Shown one piece after another: positions 43,314 to 52,568 of a stretch of DNA of 64,000 nt; position 1 is the first letter of the stretch; each line of letters starts with the position of its first letter. This DNA is from Nitrospira sp. Lineage in GTDB: Bacteria; Nitrospirota; Nitrospiria; Nitrospirales; Nitrospiraceae. Both the position numbers and the translations under genes were made by a program. The notes below the pieces were generated by a model. It searched no databases. It worked only from the letters and a program-made list of their open reading frames with translations, and was not told the DNA's origin. The stretch is taken from positions 3,183,501 to 3,247,500 of the forward strand of contig CP060499.1 in NCBI GenBank assembly GCA_024760525.1. Direction: 5' to 3'.

Positions 43314-45490
43314 CGCTCGGACCGGTATGAGTCATTTCCTTGCATGTGATGGCGAAGTTCATCGGCTCGCATCTTCCCGCGAGAACGGAGGTTGCGATAC
43401 ATTGCTAAGGCCCACAACGGGAAGTACTGACAGTACCAATGGTACCGAAGATAGAACACTCGCGGAAACCCGGTCCCGGTGTGAGAGATTTCTTCCCACG
43501 ATCCGTCCTTCATTTGATGACGGAGAAGAAATTGCACTCCGCGCGCGACACTGAAGGAGTCAGTCGCTCCGGCCGACATCATGGCCATGAGTGCCCATGC
43601 TGTTTGCGACGGCGTACTCTCTCCTTGACCATGATGCTCGAGGTCATTGTAAGAAAGGCAGGACTCTCCCCATCCCCCGTCAGAATTCTGTTTTGATTCC
43701 AGCCAGGACACAGCCCGCCGAATATAGGGTGCCGAGAGATCTTCGCCGATGGCTCTCAGCCCGGCCAAGACGGACCAGGTTCCATAAATGTAGTTGACCC
43801 CCCACCGCCCATACCAACTGCCGTCCTCTTCTTGCTCCTTCTTCAGAAAGGCCAGAGCCGGCGCAACGGCTGGATGTGTGTTGTCATAACCCAAGGCGCC
43901 AAGCATCTCCAGACATCGTCCAGCCAGATCGGACGTGCTCGGGTCAAGAAGCGCTTTGTGGTCGGCAAACGGGATATAATTGAACACGACACGGTTATTG
44001 TCCTTATCGTAGGCGCCCCACCCTCCATCGGATCCCTGCATCGCCAGCACCCATCGCATACCGCGACGGATGGATTCGTTCAGCTCGCCCTCCCCGGTCG
44101 GAATCTTCAATTTTGACAGCGCCATGAGGACTACGGCGGAATCATCGACGTCCGGATACAGCTCGTTTTCAAACTGGAAATACCATCCGCCCGGTTCCGC
44201 GTTCGGCGAGGAGACAATCCAGTCACCCACCGACTTGGTCTGCCTGGAGATGAGATACCGGCCCGCTTTTTGGAGCGCCGGGTGATCTTGTGGCAACCCC
44301 GCTTCAACCAGCGCATTCGTGAGCAACGCGGTATCCCAAATGGGAGAAAAACAAGGCTGAAGATGGAGAGTAGGAGCAAGTTCACCGTCAACCATGGCGG
44401 AATCGTAGACTTCCAGCTCCTCGATCTCACGAAGTGCCTTGACGACAAGGGGATCATCCGCGCCATAGCCCAAGCATTCGAGTGCCATGATGGAATTTGC
44501 CATCGCCGGATAAATCGCACCGAGCCCGCCAGACCCTTTGAGGTGCTCCAACATCCAACAGGCGGCTTTATGAAGCGCCTTCTCCCGCAATACCCGCATG
44601 GGCATCCGGTCGTACAGCTTCAACATCGCATCCAGAGCAACAAAGAAATTATGGGGCGTGAACCACGCTTGATCCTTGTTGAACGGGGGATACTTCCAAT
44701 ACCGGATCTCCGCTCGCGGGATCGGATAGAGTTCCTCGATACCCTGTTCACGGGGAATTTGGCAGACCGGACGGTGAGCAAAGACGATCAGCAACGGAAT
44801 CAAGACGGCTCGAGACCAATAGGAGATCGCGTAGATACTGAAATAGAACTTCTTCGGCAGCAGCATGATCTCGACGGGCATATGGGGAATGCCTTCCCAA
44901 TCATACTGATCGAACAACGCCAGCGTGATTTTTGTAAACACGTTGGCTTGGACGACTCCCCCCATTGCCAAGATTCGTTCTTTCGCCCGAACCATACACG
45001 GTTCGTCCGCCGACACACCACTCAACTTCAGCGCAAAATACGCCTTGACGGACGCACTGATTTCAGTCGGCCCGCCGTAATAAATCGGCCATCCGCCGTC
45101 GGGCAGTTGCATCGACTTGAGATACCGAACGGCCTTCTCCTCCCGATCGGGGTCCACACGATCGAGGAATCGACGGAGCATCAAGTATTCGGATGTCAGT
45201 GTCGTGTCCGCTTCCAGCTCGGCGACCCAGTACCCTTCAGCATGCTGACGGTTCAGGAACCATGACTGACTCCGCCGGATCGCGTCATCCACTGCATCAG
45301 GCTGGCTGACAGCATGTGCGATGGGACGACGAATAGAAGAAGGATCTAACGAAGGGAGGACAACCGGCTTGTCGGACACCAATCGAAGCGGAGCCATGGG
45401 TGTAAACTCCGTCGCAGGATCGAATCGTCCCTGAACGGTCGAAAGCAGGCTGTCAGAGAGGCGGCTGAATAACGCCTTGATGATGTTCAT
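43310..45490 (-). CDS. shc: Squalene-hopene cyclase
   Basis: 726 residues, somewhat longer than the usual 630-680 because of an N-terminal extension. The catalytic DxDD motif is DVDD in ELYPDVDDSAVVLMAL (about 425-440). Several QW-type repeats are visible (for example DGGWPIYYGG, GSDGGWGAYD, EEDGSWYGRWG, NSDGGWGESC, KDGSWEE). It cyclises squalene to hopene and hopanol, membrane-ordering triterpenes. It is the first gene of the hopanoid-Mla block; the start ATG has no strong SD. HpnG follows with overlapping stop and start. No hpnC/D/E genes for squalene synthesis appear in the window. Confidence 0.96.
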   Translation of the reverse strand: MNIIKALFSRLSDSLLSTVQGRFDPATEFTPMAPLRLVSDKPVVLPSLDPSSIRRPIAHAVSQPDAVDDAIRRSQSWFLNRQHAEGYWVAELEADTTLTSEYLMLRRFLDRVDPDREEKAVRYLKSMQLPDGGWPIYYGGPTEISASVKAYFALKLSGVSADEPCMVRAKERILAMGGVVQANVFTKITLALFDQYDWEGIPHMPVEIMLLPKKFYFSIYAISYWSRAVLIPLLIVFAHRPVCQIPREQGIEELYPIPRAEIRYWKYPPFNKDQAWFTPHNFFVALDAMLKLYDRMPMRVLREKALHKAACWMLEHLKGSGGLGAIYPAMANSIMALECLGYGADDPLVVKALREIEELEVYDSAMVDGELAPTLHLQPCFSPIWDTALLTNALVEAGLPQDHPALQKAGRYLISRQTKSVGDWIVSSPNAEPGGWYFQFENELYPDVDDSAVVLMALSKLKIPTGEGELNESIRRGMRWVLAMQGSDGGWGAYDKDNNRVVFNYIPFADHKALLDPSTSDLAGRCLEMLGALGYDNTHPAVAPALAFLKKEQEEDGSWYGRWGVNYIYGTWSVLAGLRAIGEDLSAPYIRRAVSWLESKQNSDGGWGESCLSYNDLEHHGQGESTPSQTAWALMAMMSAGATDSFSVARGVQFLLRHQMKDGSWEEISHTGTGFPRVFYLRYHWYCQYFPLWALAMYRNLRSRGKMRADELRHHMQGNDSYRSER

Positions 45491-45836
45491 GAATCGTTAT
45501 GATTTGAAAGACAGGGCTGAGGGGGGTGAAAGACCGGCATCTCGCAATGGTCTCCCTCGTGAAAAGCTCCTCTACACTCCCTCGAATGTACGGCAGGCTT
45601 ATAACAGACGCTGGGAATTGAGTCAAGCAACCGAGTTGTGAAGTGCCTGAAGTACATATATTTTTTCGCGGGTGTATGTGATCGAAGACAGCATTTTACA
45701 GCATCGATAACCTGGTCTCACAACATGCCTCTGCCCGTCTACTGCGGCGTCGAACACACGTGGTGGCCGCACACCTAGCAGGTGCTCGACACGAGCAGAA
45801 TACGCAAAAAAATGATCGAGACAAGTAGGAACGGGG
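45491..45836. other. Intergenic region upstream of shc
   Basis: No gene. It must contain the promoter of the shc-led block; I could not define -35 and -10 elements with confidence. An AT-rich patch lies at about 45648-45668. Confidence 0.5.
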
Positions 45837-46094
45837 TTATCGCATCAACAGAATCACGAGAACCATGAAGCTCCACAACGTGATGGATAGGCGTAGTCCA
45901 TTGACAATCCCCGTGGCGGGCCCGAACGGATCATCCTCCTGTTCCTCCTGCACTCCGTCGTGCACCCTTCGCAGCGACCCTTGGCCGGCGTTTGCGTTGG
46001 ACATGAACAATCTCGCTAATCGCGCATCGTCGAGAGCGAGATTGCCGACCGATTGCGGATATGGCCTTCTGCCCGGGGTCCGTGAAGGTGCCAT
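45837..46094 (-). CDS. Small single-pass membrane protein
   Basis: 85 residues, ATG with a good ribosome site (AAGGAGGGC, spacing four). The first 60 residues are polar with Arg/Pro and an acidic patch (QEEQEDDPFGP); the C-terminus is one membrane helix (about 64-84, LRLSITLWSFMVLVILL) ending in MR. This is a tail-anchored layout. No family is recognised. It stands upstream of shc on the same strand but 350 bases away, so co-transcription is uncertain. Confidence 0.6.
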   Translation of the reverse strand: MAPSRTPGRRPYPQSVGNLALDDARLARLFMSNANAGQGSLRRVHDGVQEEQEDDPFGPATGIVNGLRLSITLWSFMVLVILLMR

Positions 46095-46426
46095 CGTCGC
46101 CCTCCTTCCTTGCAGTCGGTGAAATCAACTTCACACTCGCAACAAGGATATCGCAGGCTTTGCGGTTCTCATAATGAAACCGTCTTTCCAGGAAGTGCAC
46201 GGGACGGGAAAGAGGTCGGTACTGGATGGGGACACTCCGGCACTGAAACCTCAGGCTGCATCGCTGAACGAACAAAACACCCGCTTTAGGGGGAATCACC
46301 CGAATAGGAGACAGCCGTTGAAACGGATACGCCCGACAGCCTGATTCCCAGAAGGCTATGGATGGCTGCCGCGGTCAAGCCCAGCGTGACAATCCAATGC
46401 TTGCGCCTGGACTGGAGAACGTGCTC
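46095..46426. other. Intergenic region between smc and the small membrane protein gene
   Basis: Nothing recognisable apart from the ribosome site at the left end. Open frames crossing this stretch on the plus strand continue antisense into smc and are not supported. Confidence 0.5.
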
Positions 46427-49400
46427 TCAGGCCGGCTGCAGGTCACCAAGCCTGACGGAAACCAGCTTGGAAACGCCCGGTTCTTCCATCGTGACGCCGA
46501 AGAGAGAATCGGCGATGCTCATCGTCCGCTTGTTGTGTGTAATGACGAGAAACTGGGCATTCTGCGCCAACTCCTTCAAGACACCTGTAAAGCGCCCGAT
46601 GTTTTCCTCGTCCAGCGGAGCGTCGATTTCGTCCAACAGACAGAACGGCGTCGGCCTGATGAGAAAGCTCGCAAACAAGAGCGCCATTGCGGTCAGCGTC
46701 TTTTCCCCGCCCGACAGCATGGTGATGCTTTTCAACCGCTTCCCAGGCGGTTGTGCAACAATTTCGATACCCGGCTCTTGGCTGCCGGGAGGCTCGCCGT
46801 TTTCCGGCGCCGGTTCGTCGACCAACTGCAGCTCGGCCCGGCCGCCGGGGAAGAATTGGACGAATACCTCGGAAAACTTCTGCTGGAGTTCGTCGTACGT
46901 GGACGCAAACATTTCTTTCGTCGTTCGGTGAATCCGCTGAATGATCTCCTTGAGCGACACAATCGAATTCGACAGGTCTTGCTCCTGCGCAGACAAAAAT
47001 TTGTGGCGCTCCTCCAGCTCTTGGTGCTCGCTGATGGCCGCCAGATTGATCGGCCCCATGCGATCGAGCCGATCACGAAGCTTCTGCAACTGCTCTTTCA
47101 ACTCGGCATCGGAACGTTGGGCCGCCTCCTGACCGGTGGCATCGCTCTCTATGACCGATTCACTCGATGCCGGCGCATCGTCGACCAGCGCGAGCGGATC
47201 GAGCTGATACGTTCCCGATAAGGTTCCTTCGACTGTGCCCAAGTGCGTGCGAAGTTCCGCACGGCGCACTTCCACCGTCATCCGTGCATCGCGAATCGCG
47301 GAGACTCCTCGGCGCACTTCTTCCAGACTCGCTTCCAAAGCCTGGCTGGCCCCCGTTTGCTGCGCTTGTTGCTCCTGAGCAGCGACCAACTCCGCTTTCA
47401 CCCGACTTGCCGACACGCCAAGTTCTTGGCAGAGCGCCTCCTGACGGGCTTGCTCATCCCGGCTCCGCTCGATTGAACCCTTCAGACTATTCAGATGTTC
47501 CCCCAGCAAACGGCGCCGATCCTCCGTCTCTTGAATTTGTTGCGCCACTCGAACCCGATTCTGTTGCTCGTGTTCCCGTCTTGCGCGCAAACCCTCTGCC
47601 GTCAGCTTCGCTTGCGTTACATGTTCTTGCTGTTCTCTCATATTCTGATCAAACAAACCCAGTCGCTCACGCACACGCCCCAACAACGTTTCCTGACCGT
47701 TTTTTTCAGCGACCCATTGCCCCAATTGAGCCTGGGCTGATTGCGATTCTTGCTCCAGCCGCTCTCGCTCACCGAGACCTTCTTGAATCTCCGTCTCCAC
47801 CGCATTCAGTCGATGGTCAAGATCCGTCAGCACATGTTGAAGCTTCTCTTCGTCTTTACGGAGCGAGAGATCTTGCATTTCGGCATCACGAAGCGAATCC
47901 CCTAGCTGGCGGTCTCGCTGGGTCAGGAGCTGGGTCTGAGCGAACACCTCGTCTCGCTGCTGCTTACTGTGATCGAGCTCGTCCACAAGCGCGTGCCGCT
48001 TGACTTCCAGATCGATCACTTCTCGCCGACGCTCGAGGAGACCCGGGGTTCCTTGGACCTGACCTCCGGTCACGATACCGGATGCATCCACCACTTCACC
48101 GTCCAGCGTCACCAGGATCGGACCATTCGGAGCGTGCCACGCATGTTGCTCCCATGCCTGCATCGCATGGTCCAACGACCGAACAATCACGACGCGATCG
48201 AACAACGAGTCCCGTGCCCCCGTTCGAGCGGCGTCGGTGTGGATCAGATCCACGGCGCGCCCGACGATGCCGGGCTGTTCGGCTATTGCCGGCCACCAAT
48301 CATGGGTCCCTGCCCCTTCCCATCGAGGGTGCTGCGGAATAAAGCTGCCTCGCCCCAGTCCCTCCTGCTGGAGGAAACGGATCAACCGCCGTCCCACGGA
48401 CGGTTCATCCACAAACCACCCTCGAACGCGCTCCCCTAGCACCGCCTCGACCGCGCGCTCCATCCCTGATGGGATGACCAGCCATTCGGCGACTGCATCC
48501 CGCACCCCTTCGCACGATTTCAAGGCGGGGCCCTGTTCAGCCCCTTGCCGGCCATAGCCCATCTCCTCGCGCACCACGCCTTGCAGGGCCTCCAAGCGTG
48601 AATCCACGCCCGCCAATTCCTCTGAGCGTCGTAAAATCGCCTGATCCAGCGACTGCATCATCCCGGCAGCTTGAATGGCCTCCTCTTGCACGGAGCGTTG
48701 GTCCTCCCGCAGTTTCGCCACGAGGCGGTCGGCTTCTCCGTATTCCTTGCGCACCGCCTCATGACGATCGATCGCGGCTTCACGTTGCCTACGAAGCTCG
48801 TCTCGCTCCGAGACCAATCGAGTTCCACGGCCCGCGAGGTCTTCCACTCGTTTCGTGAGCTGCGAGATGCCCTGCTCGGTATTCGCGACCAGGACCGCCA
48901 GCTGCAACACGTCCTTGCGCCCTCGCTCTTCTTCCGCGACTGCGGCAGCCCGTTGCTGGAGCAAGCGCCCCATCTCCTGATCAAGCTCACCGAGGGCACG
49001 ATCTCGAATCGCCATTTCCTCTTCGACGGAATGCAATGATGCCTCAACAGTCTGGAGCGCGCCGGCCAAATTGTCCCGTGAACGGACCAGCTCTTCCAGC
49101 TCGGCCGACTCTTCAACTTGTTGCTGATTCAATAACTGACCTCGGTTGCGCTCGACCTCCGCCGCGGTCAGCGCGTGGGCCTGCTGATGTTCGATTCCCG
49201 CCAGTTCTTCTCGAGTCTTTCCGATCAAGTCAGCCGTCGCAATGGCATCCAGGCGAGCCCGTTCGAGATCCGTCGTGAGCCGAGCCTGTTCGGCGGCTTT
49301 CTCGGATTCTTGTCGGTCCAAATTCAGGACGTCGTCCTCCACCTCCCGCAACGTCTGCCGCAATGCCCGGAATTCCCGGGTCAACAACGTCACTTCAATC

Positions 49401-50104
49401 CCGCGCGCTTCTCCTTGCAATGTCTGATAGGTGCGCGCCTGGCGCGCCTGCCGTTCGAGGGAATTGAGTTGCTTCTTGATCTCAGCCACGATGTCTCGGA
49501 CTCGCAGGAGATTTTGCTGCGTCGCTTCCAACTTCCGTAATGCCTCGGCCTTCTGTTTCTTGTAGCGGACAATGCCGGCGGTTTCCTCAATGAGCTCTCG
49601 TCGATCTTGCGGAGACGCATTCAGGATCTGATCGATTTGGCCTTGCGCAATAACCGTGTGTCCTTTGCTGCCCGCACGGGTATCGAGGAGCAAGCCGCGG
49701 ATATCCTTGAGCCTGCACGGAGTCTTATTGATGAGATATTCGCTCTCGCCATTGCGGTACAAACGGCGGGTAATCATCAGTTCTTGAAATTCAGTCAGTT
49801 GGCCGGGAAGCCCCGCGCCGCCATCCAACTTCACCGCCGTCTGATCGAGGCCTCCGATGACTAACGACACTTCCGTCATCCCCAACGGCTTTCGGAGTTC
49901 GGTGCCATTAAAGATGACGTCTTCCATCTTTTCGCTTCTGAGTGTTTTGGTGCTTTGCTCGCCCATCACCCACAGAATGGCATCCACGACGTTGCTCTTT
50001 CCGCTCCCATTTGGGCCAACAATCGCCGTGACACCCTCGGGGAATTCGATCTTGGCCTCAGCGAACGACTTGAATCCCAACATATCCAATGATTTCAAGT
50101 ACAT
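46427..50104 (-). CDS. smc: Chromosome segregation protein SMC
   Basis: 1225 residues, SD AAGGGTGAG before the ATG. N-terminal head with Walker A GPNGSGKSN (about 31-39); two long coiled-coil arms (about 170-500 and 680-1000) around a hinge (about 520-660); C-terminal head with the ABC signature LSGGEKTLTAMALLF and Walker B FCLLDEIDAPLD. SMC dimers with ScpA/B organise and segregate the chromosome. Length fits bacterial SMC (1150-1250). ScpA/B genes are not in the window. Many open frames on the opposite strand are shadows of its biased codon use. Confidence 0.97.
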   Translation of the reverse strand: MYLKSLDMLGFKSFAEAKIEFPEGVTAIVGPNGSGKSNVVDAILWVMGEQSTKTLRSEKMEDVIFNGTELRKPLGMTEVSLVIGGLDQTAVKLDGGAGLPGQLTEFQELMITRRLYRNGESEYLINKTPCRLKDIRGLLLDTRAGSKGHTVIAQGQIDQILNASPQDRRELIEETAGIVRYKKQKAEALRKLEATQQNLLRVRDIVAEIKKQLNSLERQARQARTYQTLQGEARGIEVTLLTREFRALRQTLREVEDDVLNLDRQESEKAAEQARLTTDLERARLDAIATADLIGKTREELAGIEHQQAHALTAAEVERNRGQLLNQQQVEESAELEELVRSRDNLAGALQTVEASLHSVEEEMAIRDRALGELDQEMGRLLQQRAAAVAEEERGRKDVLQLAVLVANTEQGISQLTKRVEDLAGRGTRLVSERDELRRQREAAIDRHEAVRKEYGEADRLVAKLREDQRSVQEEAIQAAGMMQSLDQAILRRSEELAGVDSRLEALQGVVREEMGYGRQGAEQGPALKSCEGVRDAVAEWLVIPSGMERAVEAVLGERVRGWFVDEPSVGRRLIRFLQQEGLGRGSFIPQHPRWEGAGTHDWWPAIAEQPGIVGRAVDLIHTDAARTGARDSLFDRVVIVRSLDHAMQAWEQHAWHAPNGPILVTLDGEVVDASGIVTGGQVQGTPGLLERRREVIDLEVKRHALVDELDHSKQQRDEVFAQTQLLTQRDRQLGDSLRDAEMQDLSLRKDEEKLQHVLTDLDHRLNAVETEIQEGLGERERLEQESQSAQAQLGQWVAEKNGQETLLGRVRERLGLFDQNMREQQEHVTQAKLTAEGLRARREHEQQNRVRVAQQIQETEDRRRLLGEHLNSLKGSIERSRDEQARQEALCQELGVSASRVKAELVAAQEQQAQQTGASQALEASLEEVRRGVSAIRDARMTVEVRRAELRTHLGTVEGTLSGTYQLDPLALVDDAPASSESVIESDATGQEAAQRSDAELKEQLQKLRDRLDRMGPINLAAISEHQELEERHKFLSAQEQDLSNSIVSLKEIIQRIHRTTKEMFASTYDELQQKFSEVFVQFFPGGRAELQLVDEPAPENGEPPGSQEPGIEIVAQPPGKRLKSITMLSGGEKTLTAMALLFASFLIRPTPFCLLDEIDAPLDEENIGRFTGVLKELAQNAQFLVITHNKRTMSIADSLFGVTMEEPGVSKLVSVRLGDLQPA

Positions 50105-50372
50105 CAGCTCACCCTTTCACGCGCGAGTGGGGCGCTCCCATGGAAATAAAAATTTCCGGCCCTTGTATCATAGGAGCTTCAAGAAATCAAAGAAAAACAC
50201 AGCCGATAGAGGAGATGCAGGTGACCACTACAAGGTATAGGGTGGGGGCTAGGAAAAGCTCAAAAGTGGTTTGGAATCCGATACATGGCTTCGGAACCAT
50301 CACCGGCAGCGCAAGACGACCGTCCTTGGAAACTGCAGAAAGCGAAGGGACGAAGGCTGTATCTACAGTGCA

Positions 50373-51335
50373 CTACCCGGCAATGCTGGCCATCGATTTC
50401 TTGGACGATTCTATTTGGACAAGTTCCTTCGGCAACAGGAATTCCACGTCTTCTTCAATGACGGTGAGCTCCTCGACTTCGGATGGTCCCGAAGCTCTCA
50501 AGAATGCGACCACTTCCGTGACCAAGATTTCCGGAGCGGAAGCCCCGGCGGCAATTCCGACTGCTTTGGCACCTTGCAGCCATTCCGGGTTGATGTCGCT
50601 GGCTGAATCGATGAGATACGAGGGAATGCCGCACTGCTCTCCAAGTTCCCGCAGGCGGTTGGAGTTGGAGCTGTTCGGCGACCCGATCACGAGAATGACA
50701 TCCACGAGACGGGACAATTCCTTCACGGCATTCTGCCGGTTTTGCGTCGCATAGCAGATATCTTCCTGATGCGGGCCCTTGATGTTCGGAAACCGCTGAT
50801 GGAGCGCGCTGACGATGTCCCGACACTCATCCACGCTCAGCGTGGTCTGCGTGACATACGAGAGGTTGATGGTGTTTTCTACCAGCAATTCTTCCACATC
50901 TTTCACCGAAGACACGAGATGAAACTTGTCGGGAATCTGGCCCAGCGTCCCGATCACTTCCGGGTGACCGGCGTGACCGATAAGAATCAGTTCGTACCCC
51001 TGGGTATAATCGCGGTTCACTTCGTTATGCACTTTGATCACCAGCGGACAGGTCGCGTCGATCACATGCAGGCGCCGACGATTCGCTTCCTCCCACACCG
51101 ACTTCGCAACACCATGCGCGCTGAAAATGACGACCGACCCTTCCGGAACTTCGTTCAACTCTTCCACAAAGACCGCGCCTTTTTGCCGGAGCGAATTCAC
51201 GACATGGCGGCTATGAACGATCTCATGCCGGACATAAATAGGTGCGCCGTACTTCTTGAGGGAAAGATCGACGATATCGATCGCCCGATCGACACCGGCG
51301 CAAAACCCACGGGGATTGGCAAGATAGATTTTCAT
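50373..51335 (-). CDS. ispH: 4-hydroxy-3-methylbut-2-enyl diphosphate reductase IspH
   Basis: 320 residues from the ATG at 51335 (AAGGAG about ten bases upstream), which gives the family's typical MKIYLANPRGFCAGVDRAI start. The three cluster cysteines are in GFCAGV (about 13), ATCPLVIKVHNE (about 98) and DICYATQNRQ (about 195). IspH reduces HMBPP to IPP and DMAPP, the last MEP step, with an iron-sulfur cluster. Together with dxs and ispG in the same window it supplies isoprenoid units for hopanoids and quinones. It precedes smc by 270 bases without an obvious gene between. Confidence 0.96.
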   Translation of the reverse strand: MKIYLANPRGFCAGVDRAIDIVDLSLKKYGAPIYVRHEIVHSRHVVNSLRQKGAVFVEELNEVPEGSVVIFSAHGVAKSVWEEANRRRLHVIDATCPLVIKVHNEVNRDYTQGYELILIGHAGHPEVIGTLGQIPDKFHLVSSVKDVEELLVENTINLSYVTQTTLSVDECRDIVSALHQRFPNIKGPHQEDICYATQNRQNAVKELSRLVDVILVIGSPNSSNSNRLRELGEQCGIPSYLIDSASDINPEWLQGAKAVGIAAGASAPEILVTEVVAFLRASGPSEVEELTVIEEDVEFLLPKELVQIESSKKSMASIAG

Positions 51336-51554
51336 AATCGTCGCAGCTCCTTCGCTCGGCACTCTACCAGATCGTCCTGTCCGCAGTCTTTACTGAACAT
51401 TCACGATACGTCAGATCAGCTCGTTCCGTCAACAGAATTGCCTCCGAAAAGCCACGACGGTATCACCGAGGGCGCGTGTCCCGGAGATCTTGCCCGCCTC
51501 CAACAGGCTTGGTATGTTGCGGATTCTAGGGATGATTCCAAACTTGGAGGTCAT

Positions 51555-51839
51555 ATGAAAAAGACACCTGCTAGGACAGTGGCCAACATCGGAAAACAGC
51601 TTGTTCGGAAAGGCAAGACTCTACGAGGCAAAGCGGGCGCAACGGCTCGTACACTCAAAAAAACCGTCACTCAGGCTCTATCCACATCGAGCCGGCGGCT
51701 CAAGAAAGGGGTCAAGACGGCGAAATCCACGCCCACCAGCGGTCAGGCCAGAAAGGTCGGCCGAGCCGTCGGCGGCTTCCTGGGCCAAGCGATCGGCCGC
51801 GCCGAACAGATTGTCACACGAGTCGTGAAGAAGGGATAG
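51555..51839 (+). CDS. Small very basic, histone-like protein
   Basis: 94 residues; ATG preceded by TTGGAGG. The protein is dominated by Lys, Arg, Ala, Thr and Ser (KKTPARTVANIGKQLVRKGK; LKKTVTQALSTSSRRLKKG), with no hydrophobic segment and almost no acidic residues, like histone H1-type tails or Hc1/AlgP-like DNA-binding proteins. The last 25 residues (GRAVGGFLGQAIGRAEQIVTR) form an amphipathic Gly/Ala helix. DNA or RNA binding is the likely property, inferred from composition only. It is divergent from ispH and upstream of the decayed gene copy at 51850. A longer frame starting at 50742 runs antisense through ispH and is rejected. Confidence 0.7.
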   Translation: MKKTPARTVANIGKQLVRKGKTLRGKAGATARTLKKTVTQALSTSSRRLKKGVKTAKSTPTSGQARKVGRAVGGFLGQAIGRAEQIVTRVVKKG

Positions 51840-51849
51840 CCGAACGCCC

Positions 51850-51972
51850 CGTCTTTTTGAGATCGTCCATCCCGAATTTCCTACACGGCACTTTGAGAGT
51901 CGGAAAACCATTCTGTACGCGGACGCCAAATCCGACCTTTTCGGAGTCATGTCCATGTCCCCGAACAAATAG
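51850..51972 (+). pseudogene. Decayed partial copy of the gene at 52110
   Basis: Bases 51854-51938 align without gaps to 52327-52411 of the neighbouring gene, at roughly three-quarters identity by eye. Translated, HPEFPTRHFESRKTILYADA matches DPEFPARYFGSQEVTLYADP. The frame stays open to TAG at 51970-51972, but no start codon or N-terminal two-thirds is present. It looks like an ancient tandem duplicate reduced to its C-terminal part, or an unfinished gene conversion partner. Confidence 0.7.
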
Positions 51973-52002
51973 ACGCCGTCATGTCGTCATCACGCTGTTA
52001 TC

Positions 52003-52031
52003 TTGACTCTCTCTCCGGTCCCCCGTACGCT
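52003..52031 (+). promoter_or_regulatory. Candidate sigma-70-type promoter P1
   Basis: TTGACT (52003-52008), 17-base spacer, TACGCT (52026-52031). The same arrangement and much of the spacer recur at 53607-53635. It lies 79 bases upstream of the gene at 52110. Confidence 0.5.
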
Positions 52032-52109
52032 CAGTGCCTGCTGAAATTTCATATCTTTGTGGCAACTGAACCTTTCCCTTTTTGTTGACTGTACAAGGAG
52101 GTGCCTCAG

Positions 52110-52493
52110 ATGGCTCAAAGACCATTTCAAACGGGAGCTGCCGTCAATCTTAGCAATGGAGAAAGCGTCAAGGACATCGTTGTCCTGACCATTCCAGCCA
52201 GAAAACGATTCGATGTCAGATTTGTCGGGATCAATGGATTCGGACAGCCGAATCAACCGCTCTTCTATGCAGTTCACGTGACCACACGGTCGAAAACAGG
52301 CATCTATCCCATTGCGCCTGCCGGCGCTTCTGAGATCGCTGATCCCGAATTTCCTGCAAGATATTTTGGGAGTCAGGAAGTCACCCTCTACGCGGATCCC
52401 AAATCCGACCTGATCTTTACGGTCGCGCGCAAGGATACCTCGGCCAACGTGAGGGTATTTATCGATATCTGCGGGCTTCTCACCGATGTATGA
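52110..52493 (+). CDS. Small beta-rich protein of unknown function
   Basis: 127 residues from the ATG at 52110 (AAGGAGG eight bases upstream; a GTG at 52101 overlaps that site). No signal peptide or membrane helix. The sequence alternates hydrophobic and polar residues in short strands (VKDIVVLTIPARKRFDVRFVGI; QPLFYAVHVTT; EVTLYADPKSDLIFTVAR), suggesting a single beta-sandwich domain; one Cys near the end (IDICGLL). I recognise no family. A decayed partial duplicate lies just upstream, and a promoter-like sequence in between is shared with the response-regulator gene downstream. Confidence 0.7.
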   Translation: MAQRPFQTGAAVNLSNGESVKDIVVLTIPARKRFDVRFVGINGFGQPNQPLFYAVHVTTRSKTGIYPIAPAGASEIADPEFPARYFGSQEVTLYADPKSDLIFTVARKDTSANVRVFIDICGLLTDV

Positions 52494-52568
52494 AGAAAGC
52501 AGCGGACTCGGCGAGCGGAAATTCCCGGATGAAAGACTCGTAACCATGACCAAGGAAATAACGACCAT

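Noticed and set aside
50742..51839. 365-codon plus-strand frame
   Set aside because: The first two-thirds are antisense to ispH. Only the end, from the ATG at 51555 with its own ribosome site, is kept as a gene.
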